DNA of 60,000 bases from Adiantum capillus-veneris (taxonomy: Eukaryota > Streptophyta > Polypodiopsida > Polypodiales > Pteridaceae): contig CM043944.1 of assembly GCA_014529385.2 (NCBI GenBank), forward strand, positions 174,483,240 to 174,543,239, in the 5' to 3' direction. The position numbers and the translations under genes were made by a program. A model generated the notes under the pieces. It was not told the origin of the DNA, did not search any database, and was given only the letters and a program-made list of their open reading frames with translations. Positions 1-10,639 of this stretch are shown here, in pieces. Each line of letters opens with the position of its first letter. Position 1 is the first letter of the stretch.

Positions 1-198
1 ATATGGAACTGTTTACATTCATACTTCTTTTCATGCAAAATCTCATTTGTGATGCGAGGTCATAGAGCTTTTGACGAAAGCTTTGAGGAGAGATGCTATG
101 GAGCCATCATCACGAGCTATGCCATGCGGTAAATCCACACCACTATCACTATTTTACTTCTTACCATCTACACAGCGAGTCAATCAAGGCAATTTAGT

Positions 199-447
199 TT
201 GGAGAGGTATGACATGAACTTGACAAACATAGCAAGGTTGGATTGTTTCTCTTTACCTTTGTTCACACACACATGTTCATGGTTGAACAACGGGATAAGG
301 TCACGGGTAAGCGGGTTTATTTGTTTTGAACTTGATCTTTGGTTTCTTTTGGAGAGGTATGACATGAACTTGACGAACATAGCAAGGTTGGATTGTTTCT
401 CTTTACCTCCGTTCACACATACGTGTTCATGGTTGGACAATGGGACA
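199..447 (+). repeat. Direct repeat of ~99 bp, two copies 150 bp apart
   Basis: Copies at about 199-297 and 349-447 share the start GGAGAGGTATGACATGAAC and differ at only a few bases. Between them lies about 50 bp of unrelated sequence. Short ORFs exist on both strands but mirror each other and show no recognisable domain. The rest of 1-690 holds nothing I can name. Confidence 0.85.
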
Positions 448-689
448 TGGCTTCTCACGAGCAAGGCTTGTGCAACCAACTAAATTTTTACTGATTTCAA
501 AACATTTGGTGTTTGTGTCTCCAAAAAGCTCAAAGAAATGGGAAAGCACTCAAATCTATGGAAAAGCAAGGCTTTTAGGAGCACGATGTCGTGCCACTTT
601 GCGGGCACAAATGAAAAATCAAGAATCTAAGATTCATTGCACACTTCAATAGAATTGGTGTAGATTGCCATTCAATCTTTTTGCCAAAC

Positions 690-1160
690 AGGGGCTACTA
701 GAGATAAATAATGTGCTTATCCATGCTTTGACTTGTAGGCATACTATATGTCGTTCATGGTAATGCCTTTGTTGATATATATGCCAAGTGGGGTGTTTGA
801 CAATGTTTTGATCGATATGTTTGTTGAATGTATGAAAGCATATAAGCTTTCTATCCAAATTGTCGTCTTTGCAACAAGTTGATATTGCAAGATATGCCCT
901 ACATGACTGTGGCAAGGAAACTTTGTGCTATTTTTCAACCGGATGTGAAGGGAAGGCCTTTCTATAGATGCAACTATCTATACTTAACGCTTGAAGACAT
1001 GTGGTCTTTTAAGCAAGAAATTGGCATGGGTGAGAGAATTCATGATGTGATTATTAGTCGAGGGTTGTTGGAGAAAGATTTCATTCATGACAGTGCATTG
1101 GTGGATATGTATGTTAAAAGTGGTGCCTTCACAAAAGCATCACTTATGCTTGCACCTTGA
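690..1160 (+). pseudogene. PPR (pentatricopeptide repeat) protein gene fragment
   Basis: Reading + frames across this stretch gives degenerate PPR motifs. An upstream piece resembles the GNALVDMYAKCG consensus (about 745-800). A clearer piece at 1024-1157 contains GERIHDVIISRGLLEKDF and ALVDMYVKSGAFTKA, ending in a stop at 1158-1160. PPR proteins are helical-repeat RNA-binding proteins, mostly acting in organelles. Here only about two to four repeats remain, with frame changes and stops between them, and there is no start, targeting peptide or C-terminal domain. The same fragment recurs on the minus strand at the right end of the window, so it travels as part of a repeat. Confidence 0.75.
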
Positions 1161-2245
1161 ATGAGTGGCGAGGAGTTTATCATCCTGGGGCTATTGGAAA
1201 ATTATGTTGTGCTAGGCAATGCTTGGTTGACATGTAAGAAAAAGTGGGGGTGGCTGCCCATAAGGGTTTTCTTTTTTAAATGGGGAGAAAGGAAGAAAAA
1301 ACAGGGCAATGGGAGGCATTAGCGATGGGCAACGAGGGAGGGAAGGAGGTTATGCTCCTGCTAGTTTCCACGCGGCTCAAAAGCAAAAAATGCTAAGTTC
1401 CCCTCATTTGGCAGAATACGGCTCAGAAGAAAAAAATGCTAAGGTTCCCCCATACAAAAATTGGGTGTTGAATGAGGGAGCCTTGGTACTGGCCCTAGTT
1501 TTGTGCAGGCCGGAATCTTCATTGTCACATCATCAAGGGGTATTTTTTGCACGTAACGATAGCGATATTGCTACTGATACATGCCGAAAATAAAAGATAA
1601 GCATGCAAAGTGAGGTGAAAAAAAAAGGCTATGGCACAGGGAGAATCTTCATTGTCACATCATCAAGGGGTATTTTTTGCACGTAACAATAGCGATATTG
1701 CTACTGATACATGCCGAAAATAAAAGATAAGCATGCAAAGTGAGGTGAAAAAAAAAGGCTACGACACAGGGAGATAATAATAAATAAATAAAAAGAGGTG
1801 AGGGTTCTCTTGGAGATTAGAGGAGGAAAGGGGAGATTCATGCTCTTGGACTTTTTTGGGAAAAAGCTCACATAGCTCTTGGAGATCCTAAGCTAGGAAA
1901 GGTCTCTCCCTCATGCTTGGGAAAGGGAATAATGGTGATTATCAAAGGGATGCTACTTCTTGCTCCCTCGAGCACGCAGTGCAAAAGAAGGGAAGATCGA
2001 TTCTCAAGATCCAATTTTCTCTCGAGCATGCAATGTAGAAGAAGGCAAGGGAGTATCAGTTCTCTCACATTGGATTCTCTCTCGATCAAGGAAGCTATGA
2101 GTGATTTGTGCCTAGTAGGCACAAATTGGTTCAACTTTAGGAATTTTTTATTAGAGGGTTGCAAATCAAAAGGCATACTGATGCAGGGGTATGCAATTGA
2201 TTTGTAATAGGCATATTAGAAATCAAAAATTGGAAGCATCTATTG
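1024..2245 (+). repeat. Left copy of a ~1.2-1.8-kb dispersed repeat (inverted relative to 58050-59860)
   Basis: Reverse-complementing 58050-59860 gives sequence that follows this stretch in order. It runs from the PPR fragment, through GGGTGGCTGCCCATAAGGG (about 1250), a GGGAGGGAAGGAGGTTATGC stretch (about 1335) and ATCAAGGGGTATTTTTTGC (about 1535). It then continues through the CTCATGCTTGGGAAAGG region (about 1911) to GCAATTGATTTGTAATAGG near 2195. Short indels and microsatellite differences separate the copies. The repeat carries the PPR pseudogene at one end. No transposition gene is visible in it. Confidence 0.8.
1513..1772 (+). repeat. 130-bp tandem duplication, two copies
   Basis: GAATCTTCATTGTCACATCA begins at 1513 and again at 1643. 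The two 130-bp units are nearly identical, with single-base changes such as AACGATAGC versus AACAATAGC. The right-hand inverted partner (near 59290-59350) has only one copy, so the duplication arose here after the copies separated. Confidence 0.9.
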
Positions 2246-2490
2246 GTTGACAACATTATTTATGTGTCCTTTATATGTTTCTTATTGCTTTCAATAAAAA
2301 ATATTGTTACAAATCATAATTATCTCTCACAAATTCTATCTAACCTTCACTATATACTCTTCACCATATGACTTTAAGATTATCTCAATCTGCACTGTTT
2401 CCTCTTGGTTTGAGCCTTCGCTGATTTCTTGTCTATAGCCAAAAGCCCAGTGCTTTCTTGGTCGACCCTAGAGAACTGAGCAATTCAACA
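2246..2490 (+). repeat. 5' LTR (partial) of the outer Gypsy-like element
   Basis: The 3' end, CAATTCAACA, sits just before a tRNA-primer-like site. The segment 2325-2490 aligns with 10450-10602. The left limit is not visible. Confidence 0.55.
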
Positions 2491-2493
2491 AAA

Positions 2494-2508
2494 TTTGGTG
2501 AACCCGAC
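2494..2508 (+). other. Probable primer binding site
   Basis: TTTGGTGAACCCGAC lies 3 bp after the LTR end. It begins with TGG after a short spacer, as expected for pairing with a tRNA 3' CCA end. I did not assign the tRNA. Confidence 0.45.
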
Positions 2509-2529
2509 AAAAAATTGACTGGGGTAGAT

Positions 2530-3453
2530 AGAATCAGCCATGTTGTCAGGCCAATAGCGCAATAAAGTACAATCTGCATCAGAATTGTTGAGAGAATTTA
2601 AGGAGACGTTTGACCAATTATCTACGGCTGAGCATACTGCTTTAAATTTTGAGAAGGTGGATTACACCATATTAGAGAAAATGGGACTTTTCCCAGCCCC
2701 ATTCTTGTACAAATAATGAAGTGGGGACCGGCCAACATGTCTTTAGATTTTTCAAAACCCTATCAAATGACCTATCATTGGAAAGCACTTTGAAAATGGA
2801 ATTGATCGCACCACGAAACGCACAAATCCAAGTAAGAGTCTTCGAACTATGATGAATCTAAGTTTTGACCATGAGTCCCAAACTCAAGGGAGAGTCCCAC
2901 ATTCTCTAATATGGTGTTCCCAGGGTTGGGAACTTTTTGTACAGGCTACAAATCAAAAACTGCAAATAAGCATATGCAGATCTTCTTGAAGATTTGGCAG
3001 GGGAGTTAGGGTTGAAGTTAGATAGGAAAGAACAATCAATATCGTTGTGCAATGACATAAATACTTAATAAGTTGGTTGGGATGATTACAAATGTGAAGA
3101 AAAAGAAGAAGATATTTGTATGCGATCAAAGGAAAAGATCCCAAAGCTTGAGGAGTCATTTATGGATGAGCTTGTGAAAGGATATCAAGAGTTAAACCTT
3201 AATATAAAAGCTGTGAATCTTGAGGAGAAAGGATCAACATCACGATCAAAACAAGGTGGTCCTCAAAAGGGAGGTGGAAATCATAATTGCATGTGGTGTG
3301 ATAGCCTCGATCACATCAAGAATGAGTGTGATGAATTTGTTGAAACCAAGTAAAGATGTGGTTTTTTGGAAGGATGGCCTGATACACTTGCAGAAGCAAA
3401 CTTGCCTCTTGAAACCAAATTTGAGAAAGGAGGCATGAAGAAAAGCATGGAGG
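2530..3453 (+). pseudogene. Gag-like region with CCHC zinc knuckle
   Basis: The best open piece is 3120-3353 (77 aa). It ends in a retroviral-type zinc knuckle, C-x2-C-x4-H-x4-C, read as CMWCDSLDHIKNEC, preceded by a basic Gly/Ser/Gln stretch (SRSKQGGPQKGGG). This is the nucleocapsid signature of LTR retrotransposon Gag. The sequence upstream (2530-3119) has the position of the capsid region but is broken by stops and shows no clear motif. The piece follows the LTR and primer site in the right order, which supports the retroelement reading. Confidence 0.6.
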
Positions 3454-3626
3454 AGATGCTATAGGAACATCATGCAAATGTAGCTGAAGCATTGACCTAC
3501 GTTGTGTAGATTGAAAGTAGATTCTAGGGAGATATTATTGAAGGTTCTTATGGAAATAGAATTCTCTAGCCATATGCTATGACAATTGTGTAGAAGGAAA
3601 AAGTAGCATAACAACAACTATGCCAA

Positions 3627-4580
3627 GTGGGAAACTGCATTAGAAAGACCATTGGGTGGAAAGATCATGTAGATTTCCTCTCAATTAATGCATATATAGC
3701 TAGGTCTCAAAACAATGAGGCTATTGTAGAAGAAAAACAAAAAAGGGAAGATGATCTAGCAGGAACTTCAAAGAGGACAACGAGGTCAGTAATGCCAAAG
3801 GGAGGAGAATCTAGCTCAGAAGTGCTCCTTGTACCACCCAGAAATTTCAATGGATGAGGCTGAGAAGGAGAAAAGGGCATGTAAATCATGGGGTCCTTCA
3901 TATAAGCTAAATTCTAATATTGAACTAGCTACTGATGTAAAGAAGGTACTTGAGGAGTGTGTACTGAACAATAAGGTGTAGTTCACACTTGGTGAAATTC
4001 TAGGCGTTGCGAGGCGAGAATTTCATGATAGCATTATTGACATCATGAAGAAGAAGCGCCAAATATTGTATGGACCTAACACAAGGGGCCAGAAAACTTA
4101 TGAGCAAATTGAAGCCATTTTGAATAGAGTTAATGACGAGGAATTTGGTGAGGATGAACGGGGAAGCATTGTGGACAACGACGAGCTTCCAATATGGGTA
4201 AAGCATATTGTTTTTCATGAGGATGAGTATATGGAGGATATACTGCATAGTCATTTTACACGGAATCATTGGGCAAGGGCTACCAGTGAAACTTTGGTGA
4301 AGGTAGGTGATTTTAAAGAATCGGTCGTTGCATTGGTAGATCATGGGTCAGAATTAAAACTTATGTTAAAAAGCTTATATTCAAAAGGGAAGTGACCTAT
4401 TGATGTAGAACATGGGTGGCGTACTCAAGCTGCCAACGCACAATTAAGGGATTTAAATGGTGCATTCCCTAATGTCAAAGTTACCATAGGGGATGTAAGC
4501 AATGAGCAAAATCAAGGGATTTATATGGTGATGTCAAAGTTACCATAGGGGATGTAAGCAATGAGCAGAACTTTTTTGTA
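3627..4580 (+). pseudogene. Retropepsin-like (aspartic protease) region
   Basis: The ORF at 4045-4395 carries VALVDHGSELKLM, the hydrophobic-hydrophobic-D-x-G-S pattern of a retroviral-type aspartic protease with DHGS in place of DTGS. About 65 residues later, after a stop and a small tandem duplication (about 4447-4567), a STYPIILG motif at about 4590-4612 matches the family's second landmark (ILG). Lys/Glu-rich sequence precedes the domain (3627-3857). The frame is interrupted at 4393-4395 and again at the duplication, so no active enzyme can be made. This is where Gypsy polyproteins place the protease. Confidence 0.55.
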
Positions 4581-4880
4581 CAAAAACACTCTACCTATCC
4601 AATTATATTAGGAAAAAATTTCATTATTGTTGTGCTAATGGAAACATAATTTTTGGATGATGGATCTACATATGCTAATATTTAAAGCCATGATGGTAAG
4701 AAAGAGAAACCATTTTTTATTGTTTGTGTAGATCATACCAAAAATAGGGACACCCTAAGAAATCATCCATTGTCAAAGTAAACAAAAGAATTTAAAAAGA
4801 GAACAGGGGTTTCCAAGAATTGTTCCAAGTGCCATTGTAAAGCAAGACTATGATGGTGCTTTGAAGAAGAAGTTCTTGCT

Positions 4881-5107
4881 TGTTGGAATTAGGGTTGCAG
4901 AGAAACACACATAGCTTGGAGAAGATGAAGGAAGCTCAAGGCACACAATAGAGAGTGTATTACTTAGTGTGCAATGGAAAGATAGATAGCCCTAGAGTGA
5001 TGGGCGTATATACAATGCACAGGGGGAAAAACCTCCTAAAGAGGGAAAAAATGCCCCGGCGGTCCTAGTGTGTTCACACACATCTCTACCACATGTATAT
5101 GGTAACA
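4881..5107 (-). repeat. 3' LTR of the nested Copia
   Basis: Direct repeat of 9719-9945, 227 bp, TG...CA ends, immediately preceded by TTGCT. Confidence 0.95.
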
Positions 5108-5122
5108 AATCCCCCCTGGAGT
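5108..5122 (-). other. Polypurine tract of the nested Copia
   Basis: On the minus strand the bases just before the 3' LTR read as a purine run with six consecutive G (CTCCAGGGGGGATT). This is the usual plus-strand DNA primer of Copia elements. Confidence 0.75.
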
Positions 5123-5182
5123 GATGCGGTGAATGAGAGCTGGCACATGAGTAAAAAGAAGTGCCATGCCTTGAGGACATGA

Positions 5183-6125
5183 TCAGTCCACAAAGAGGAG
5201 TAAGCCCAAAGCTTTGCGGAAAGCTTCAAGCTTCTCACGAGACAATGCCTTTGTGAAAAGATCTGCAAGGTTGTCCTGTGTTGGCACATAAGCCAAGCTG
5301 ATCTCTCCTGCTGACAGCTTCTCCCTGACATAGTGGTAATGCACCTCAATGTGCTTTGTGCGAGCATGAAAAATTGGGTTCCTCGCAACTGCCAATGTAC
5401 TTTGATTGTCAGTGTAGATAGTGTTGGTAGTGTCTTGTCCAACACCCAAATCAGCCATAAGGCGTCTGAGCCATACACACTCAACCGTAGTTGTGAAGAC
5501 TACCCTGTACTCAGCCTCACCACTCAAAGTGGCCACAGTAGGTTGCTTCTTGCTCAACCATGATATACATGAACTCCCAAGCATGAAACAAAAACCACTT
5601 GTGGACACTCGCGTGTCAAAACAACCAGCCCAATCTGAGTCCAAAAAAGCATGTAAGTCTGGTGGCAATGATCCCCCCTTGGGATAAAACAAGCCAAGAT
5701 GTAAAGTGCCACTAAGGTAGCAGAAAATACTCTTGACAGCCTGCCAATGCGTAGACCCTGGGCTATGCATAAATCTACTGACCTATGAGACTGCAAACTG
5801 AATATCTGGCCTCGTGTTGCATACATAAATGAGGCAGCCAACAGCAGTTTGGTAAACAGTGACATCAGCAGGATCGCCAGCATCATGTAGACTCAACTTC
5901 AAACCTGTTTCCATGGGAGTGGCAATAGGTTTGTAATCCTCAAGTCCAAACTTACATAGCAATGTCTCTATGTAACTTTTCTGACACAAGGCAATACCAC
6001 CATCACACTTCTTAAACTGTATACCCAAGTAATGATGCAACAGCCCCAAATCTTTCATCTTGAAAGTAGCATTCAAATCAGCCTTAAATTCAGCAATATG
6101 TCTCTCATTTGGTCTAGTTTCAGCA
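5183..6125 (-). pseudogene. Copia RT C-terminal part and RNase H
   Basis: The ORF 5783-6076 reads MKDLGLLHHYLGIQ, the connection following the Copia RT palm. The ORF 5183-5770 contains FLDSDWAGCFDTRVSTSGF, SCISWLSKKQPTVATLSGEAEY and the TDNQSTLAVARNP stretch, the Copia RNase H signature with its catalytic acidic residues visible. A stop and a frame change separate the two pieces near 5770-5790. RNase H removes the RNA template during cDNA synthesis. The ORF ends close to the polypurine tract, as expected. Confidence 0.9.
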
Positions 6126-6948
6126 AATCATCAACATAAAGAACCACAATGAGAAGTACATCACCCTCACGCTTTACATACAATGTGCTTTCTGTTGGAC
6201 TGTTACGAAAGCCTCATTTAACCAAATGAGTGTCAGCTTTCTCATACCAAGCACGAGGAGATTGCTTCAACACATACAAAGCCTTCTTACATCTGCACAC
6301 TTTGTCCTCTTGTCCTTTTATGACAAAACCGCGAGGCTGCGTTACATAAACTTCCTCAAATATGTCACCATTCAAGAAAGCAATAACAATGTCTGATTGA
6401 TGTACATCCCAACCAAAATGAGCTGCCAATGCACATAGAAAATGCACAGTAGTCATATGACAAGTGGGAGAAAAAGTCTCTTCATAATCAATGCCTTTTT
6501 GCTGTGTATAACCCTTTGCAACAAGTCGAGCCTTATGGCGATCAATCTCACCATCCAGCTTGCGTTTCAACTTGTAAACCCACTTTGTACCAATGGACTT
6601 TTTGCCAGGAGGTAAATCACATAAAGTCCATGTGTCATTTTCTATAAGTGCATCATATTCTGATTGAATGGCAGCCATCCAATTTTCTAAATTCTGTGTT
6701 TCATCAAAAGACAGAGGCTCCTCAACATCATGTAAACTAGACACAGCCAAATCATAAGAATCTGATGCATAAGATGCATGGCGAGAGCCTGAACAAGTAC
6801 GACTAGACAAAGGTGCATCCAATTTACTATCACGCAAAGTATGCACTAGCCATTTTGGCATACCTCTAGCCTGCTCATTTTCAGCCCTTTCCTCATCAAG
6901 TACATCATGTACATCTGCAAACCCCCATAGGCTGTACATTTGCCTCAT
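6126..6948 (-). pseudogene. Copia reverse transcriptase
   Basis: The ORF 6214-6948 holds the Copia RT start (ENDTWTLCDLPPGKKSIGTKWVYKLK), DRHKARLVAKGYTQQKGIDY and QSDIVIAFLNGDIFEEVYV, ending in the KKALYVLKQSPRAWYEK motif. The catalytic LYVDD sequence is readable at about 6125-6140 in the continuing minus strand, after a stop and frame change near 6214. The domain order is complete but the reading frame is broken. The enzyme would have copied element RNA into cDNA. Confidence 0.9.
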
Positions 6949-7880
6949 TGGAACTTACATTCGTATTTTTACCACTGAAAAGAGGCAACAAAGTGTCATG
7001 AATGTCCCGTGAGCTTACATTACTGTCTCTAGTACATGACAGCAAGGGCTGAACAGAATCTTCCACAAACACTACATCCCGTGAAACTAGAATACGTTTT
7101 GTTTGCGGATGATACAACCTGTAACCTTTGCTTTCAACACTATAACCAAAAAAAATGCATTTGACAGCCTTATCATCCAATTTTCTGCGTTGCACTTGTG
7201 GCACCAAAGCATATGCCAAACAGCCAAAAACACGCATGTGCGCAATAGAAGGCTTTCTATCATGCCATGCTTCATATGGAGTAATAGACTGCAAAGCTTT
7301 CGTAGGACACCTGTTTAGTACATAAGTGGCACACATGATGGCCTCAAGCCAAGAAGAATGCAACAAAGCTTGACTTTTGACCATACATCGTGCCATTTCT
7401 GTAAGTGACCTGTTTTTCCTCTCAGCAACACCATTTTGATGAGGTGTAGAAGGCACTGTACATTGGTGTTTTATCCCACGACTAGCCAGAAATGCATTAA
7501 ATTCATGAGACATATACTCCCCCCCTCGATCGGAATGGAGGGTGCCCATAGTACATTTCGAGACATTTTCAGCCATAGCTAGAAATTGTTTGAAGCACAT
7601 AAAAACTTCGGACTTCGCTTTAAGCGAAAATACCCATGCATGCCTAAAATAATCATCAAGGAAAGTCACGAAGTACATGTAATTGCCCAAGGACGGAGTT
7701 TGCATGGGCCCACAAACATCACTATGCACAAGCTACAACCTGCATGTGGCCCAAACTGAACCATCCTTTGGAAACTTAGAACGCTGCATCTTACCCAAAA
7801 TACAGCCTTCACAAACATGTTTGATAGGTGCTTCAAGAGGCGGCAAAGAAGCAACCATATCAGATTTCTACAAACGCAAC
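6905..7880 (-). pseudogene. Copia integrase core
   Basis: The ORF 6905-7729 (274 aa) shows the D,D-35-E integrase core. HSDVCGPM carries the first Asp, LHSDRGGEY the second, and HQNGVAERKNRSL the Glu. The Copia-type C-terminal motif FGCLAYALVPQVQRRKLDDK follows. The zinc-binding region upstream is readable at about 7760-7890 but is separated by a stop before HSDVCG (near 7730). Integrase joins the cDNA to the chromosome. Confidence 0.9.
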
Positions 7881-8191
7881 AAACTGGCAAAATTCAGATG
7901 ACCAAAACGTGCATGCCAAAGTTTTGCATCTGAAATAGCCCTTGAATCTGCAACAGCATTTGCAAAATTTTGTCCACACTTGTCATACAAAGTGAGCTTA
8001 TACAGCCCACAACACAAAAGGCCTGATGCAACAATTTCATCACCAAAATGAACCGTATATCTATCATCCACAAATTTGACTACAAGTCCAAGTCTAGCAA
8101 GTGCGGATACAGACAAGAGATTCTTCTTGATCCCAGGTACATAAAGTGCATCAACAAGTGTGAAGGAACTGCCATTTGCAGCAGTAAGCAC
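7868..8191 (-). pseudogene. Copia protease C-terminal part and GAG-pre-integrase domain
   Basis: The 107-aa ORF contains DALYVPGIKKNLLSVSALARLG, the stretch after the Copia protease, and KLWHARFGHLNFASLLRL, the pre-integrase zinc domain start. The protease active-site portion lies upstream, where minus-strand DSHVW at about 8324 precedes a stop and frame changes; I do not see an intact DTGA/DSGA. Confidence 0.85.
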
Positions 8192-8323
8192 AATCTTTCC
8201 AACTCCCTAAACCGGATAAGAGCCATTGTTGGCACAAGTGACTGAATTCCCACGAGGGACAGACTCGAGAGAGGTAAACAATTCACGATGTGAGGTAATG
8301 TGCTTTGTAGTACCACTATTGAA

Positions 8324-9360
8324 CTACCACACATGTGAATCTGCAGCAACTGACAAGCATGCATCATGGACAGCAGGATTGTAAGTGCACTCTGCGCTAA
8401 AAGCCCATTCTGCATCAACATCAGCATCACAGTCTCCTTTCACAGAAGAGTCAACAATGGCTGCATTTGTAGTGCAACCAACATTTGCAGTGGAACCACC
8501 CTCTTTCTTCTTAGCCTCTTTGGCCTTCAACTTAGGACACGACTTGATCAAGTGATCATTAGCTTTACAATAATGGCAATGCATCTTCTTTTTGCCCTTA
8601 TCACCAGAATTTTCAAACGAATTGCTTCAAGCAAAATCATTAGGAACAGAAGTTTTGCCACTCGCAGCAGAACCATAAGAAGTGGTTGCATTACTGTTAC
8701 CACCCTTTCTTTGAGAAGCAATAAAAGCCTGTTCAACTGCACGCTGTCTAGTCCTGTTTTTCTGGAAAGTGACTCTTGCAACAACAATGTGCATAATGCA
8801 TCAAACTTGACAACTTCTGGATTTCCTTGGGTTATAAGTCTCCAAGTACTAGCAAAAGTCTGGTAGGAATCTGGTAAGGCATCAAGAACAGTCTGCACAA
8901 GGGACTGTCTGAAATGACTTCACCCGCAAAAATAAGTTGCTCATTGATATCCTTGACACTAGCAAGAAAAGTGTCCATATCATCTTCCTCATGCATAATC
9001 TTCGACTCCAGCTCTTTACGCAGCAAAGCAATTTTAGCCTCATTGCGGCTTGCATAAAGACCAGCCAAAATATCCCAAGCCTGTTTTGCAGATTTTGTTG
9101 AACGGATGTGAGGAACAATGGTACGCTTCACAGACAACGCAATCAGTGCATGAACCTGCGCATCCTTCACATCCCAACGAGCTTGTTCATCCGTAGGCAA
9201 AACAACTCTAACAGCAGCAATCCTTGCAGCAAGACCTGCAACATCCTCAACATCGCCTACATCCTCAGAACCAGGACTCCCACATAGGGTAGTTGTCCCC
9301 ATCCAACCTGTCCTCAGCAGCAAATATCTTGAACACATCTGTGTTGTTGTTGTCAGCCAT
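8324..9360 (-). pseudogene. Copia Gag with CCHC knuckle
   Basis: The likely start is the ATG at 9358-9360, giving MADNNNTDVFKIFAAEDRLDG before a frame change near 9290. The frame opened by the 9461-8832 ORF then gives the capsid-like part (QAWDILAGLYASRNEAKIAL, LRKELESKIMHEEDDMDTFL). Further frame changes near 8890 and 8650 lead to the zinc knuckle CHYCKANDHLIKSC (about 8540-8582). The longer ORF start at 9461 is in the wrong frame over its first 50 residues, so I prefer 9360. A second copy of this Gag start lies at 42904. Confidence 0.85.
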
Positions 9361-9704
9361 GGTAAATGCTGCACCTGATGTGAAAACTGCCCGAAAATAG
9401 GAGAAACGGAGCGGGAACAACACGTGCTATATAGCACAAACCGTAGAAGACTATAAGGCACCTGTTATTCAGAAAATGACACTGACAAAAATTTTGCACA
9501 AATGACGAAATAGCCTGTGTAGTACTGCCTGTAGTGAAAACGGAGGCCGAAATGAGCCCAAAAAAAAATCTGAGTAGACCGAGCTCTACGAGCTCACCCG
9601 AAATATTTGTCGACCTGCGAACACTTGCCAAAGCTCACTGTAATCGGAGAAAGTGAGCAGCGTGTGCTGGAGCAACTGGCGACTAAGCCCGGGAGGACGT
9701 TTCT

Positions 9705-9716
9705 GCTCTGATACCA
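9705..9716 (-). other. Primer binding site, initiator-Met tRNA
   Basis: On the minus strand TGGTATCAGAGC lies 2 bp inside the 5' LTR. It is the standard plant retroelement primer site complementary to the 3' end of initiator methionine tRNA. Confidence 0.95.
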
Positions 9717-9718
9717 AT

Positions 9719-9945
9719 TGTTGGAATTAGGGTTGCAGAGAAACACACACAGCTTGGAGAAGACGAAGGAAGCTCAAGGTACACAATAGAGAGTGTATTA
9801 CTTAGTGTGCAATGGAAAGATAGATAGCCCTACAGTGATGGACGTATATACAATGCACGGGGGAAAAAATCTCCTAAAGAGGGAAAAAATGCCCCAGCGG
9901 TCCTAGTGTGTTCACACACATCACTACCACATGTATATGGTAACA
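9719..9945 (-). repeat. 5' LTR of the nested Copia
   Basis: Direct repeat of 4881-5107, followed by the TTGCT target duplication at 9946-9950. Confidence 0.95.
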
Positions 9946-10414
9946 TTGCTACCAACAAATGTTTACAGAGAGGCTTTTTCTTTGGGATTTTTGGGCTTGA
10001 CTTTAGAGGGTTCGGTCTCTTATAGAAATTTAATGATTTGTGAAAATGGGAGAAGCAACATATTTGCAATTCCCAAGGTATGTTTCAAGAATGCGAAGTA
10101 TTGGATGCAGGTGAAGCAATTTCAGGTATTTTTGAAGAATATACATTTGTGGACACAATGGGGGAATTGGATGCAGCTATGCAATCCAATGATCAAGTTG
10201 GGATTGATATTGTTAAGGTAAACTCTCTTGACATGTATCATTTCCTTTTGCAATTCAAAGAAGGATTAGATGTAGGAGAGGTACAGGTGAAAACTAAATA
10301 TAAAATAGTGGCAAAGAAGGTCAGACTTGTGGCTATTCCATTGCCAAAAGAGAGCGATACAACTATAAAGAATTGTTCTTGGTGGCAGCCTACTCTCGAG
10401 ATCCACGTAAAATA
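9946..10414 (+). pseudogene. Gypsy-like protease-RT spacer fragment
   Basis: The reading that ends before the Copia insertion at 4880 resumes here. Two overlapping plus-strand pieces (9931-10221 and 10080-10415) are offset by a frame change. The end of the second (VKTKYKIVAKKVRLVAIPLP) resembles the spacer just before RT in some Gypsy polyproteins. It stops at 10413-10415 and the LTR follows, so RT, RNase H and integrase are absent. The family comparison is from memory and moderate at best. Confidence 0.45.
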
Positions 10415-10439
10415 GGGTATTTTTTATTGAAGAAAATCT

Positions 10440-10602
10440 TCAAGAATTGCAAACTCTCTCTAACCTTCACTATGTACTCTTATTTACCTAAAATTACTTA
10501 TTTTTCACTTTTTCCTCTTGGTTTGATCTTTCATTGATTTCTTGTCTACATTCACAAGCCCAACGCTTTCTAGGTCGACCCTAGAGAATTACACACTCTT
10601 AC
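10440..10602 (+). repeat. 3' LTR (partial) of the outer Gypsy-like element
   Basis: Aligns with 2325-2490 and ends in CTTACA, where the left copy ends in TTCAACA. A related LTR end is seen again at 43430-43632. Confidence 0.55.
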
Positions 10603-10639
10603 AATGGATGCATATCTATACATGCATCGGGTGCATGGT

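Larger units (their letters stand above)
4881..9945 (-). mobile_element. Full-length Ty1/Copia retrotransposon, minus strand, nested
   Basis: Identical-length 227-bp LTRs (4881-5107 and 9719-9945) begin TGTTGG and end TAACA. The insertion is flanked by a perfect 5-bp target duplication, TTGCT, at 4876-4880 and 9946-9950. A primer site complementary to initiator-Met tRNA, a polypurine tract and all Copia domains are present in Copia order (Gag, pre-integrase, integrase, RT, RNase H) on the minus strand. The LTRs differ at roughly nine positions (about 4%), so the insertion is old. The internal ORFs carry several frameshifts and stops, so the copy is not autonomous. Confidence 0.95.
2246..10602 (+). 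mobile_element. RT-less Ty3/Gypsy-like LTR element, split by a nested Copia
   Basis: Related LTR segments lie at about 2325-2490 and 10450-10602. They share CTAACCTTCACTATRTACTC, CCTCTTGGTTTGA, GATTTCTTGTCTA and GGTCGACCCTAGAGAA. Between them, outside the nested element at 4881-9945, are plus-strand gag-like, protease-like and protease-RT spacer-like pieces, but no reverse transcriptase or integrase. The element without its insert is about 3.3 kb. The outer limits are uncertain because the left LTR start merges with the neighbouring repeat. The missing RT suggests a non-autonomous or internally deleted derivative. Confidence 0.6.

Noticed and set aside
8366-8866. Plus-strand 166-aa ORF
   Set aside because: Antisense to the Copia Gag; no motif.
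4881-9945. Endogenous pararetrovirus
   Set aside because: The initiator-Met primer site is shared with caulimovirids, but LTRs, target duplication and Copia-order integrase before RT rule this out.
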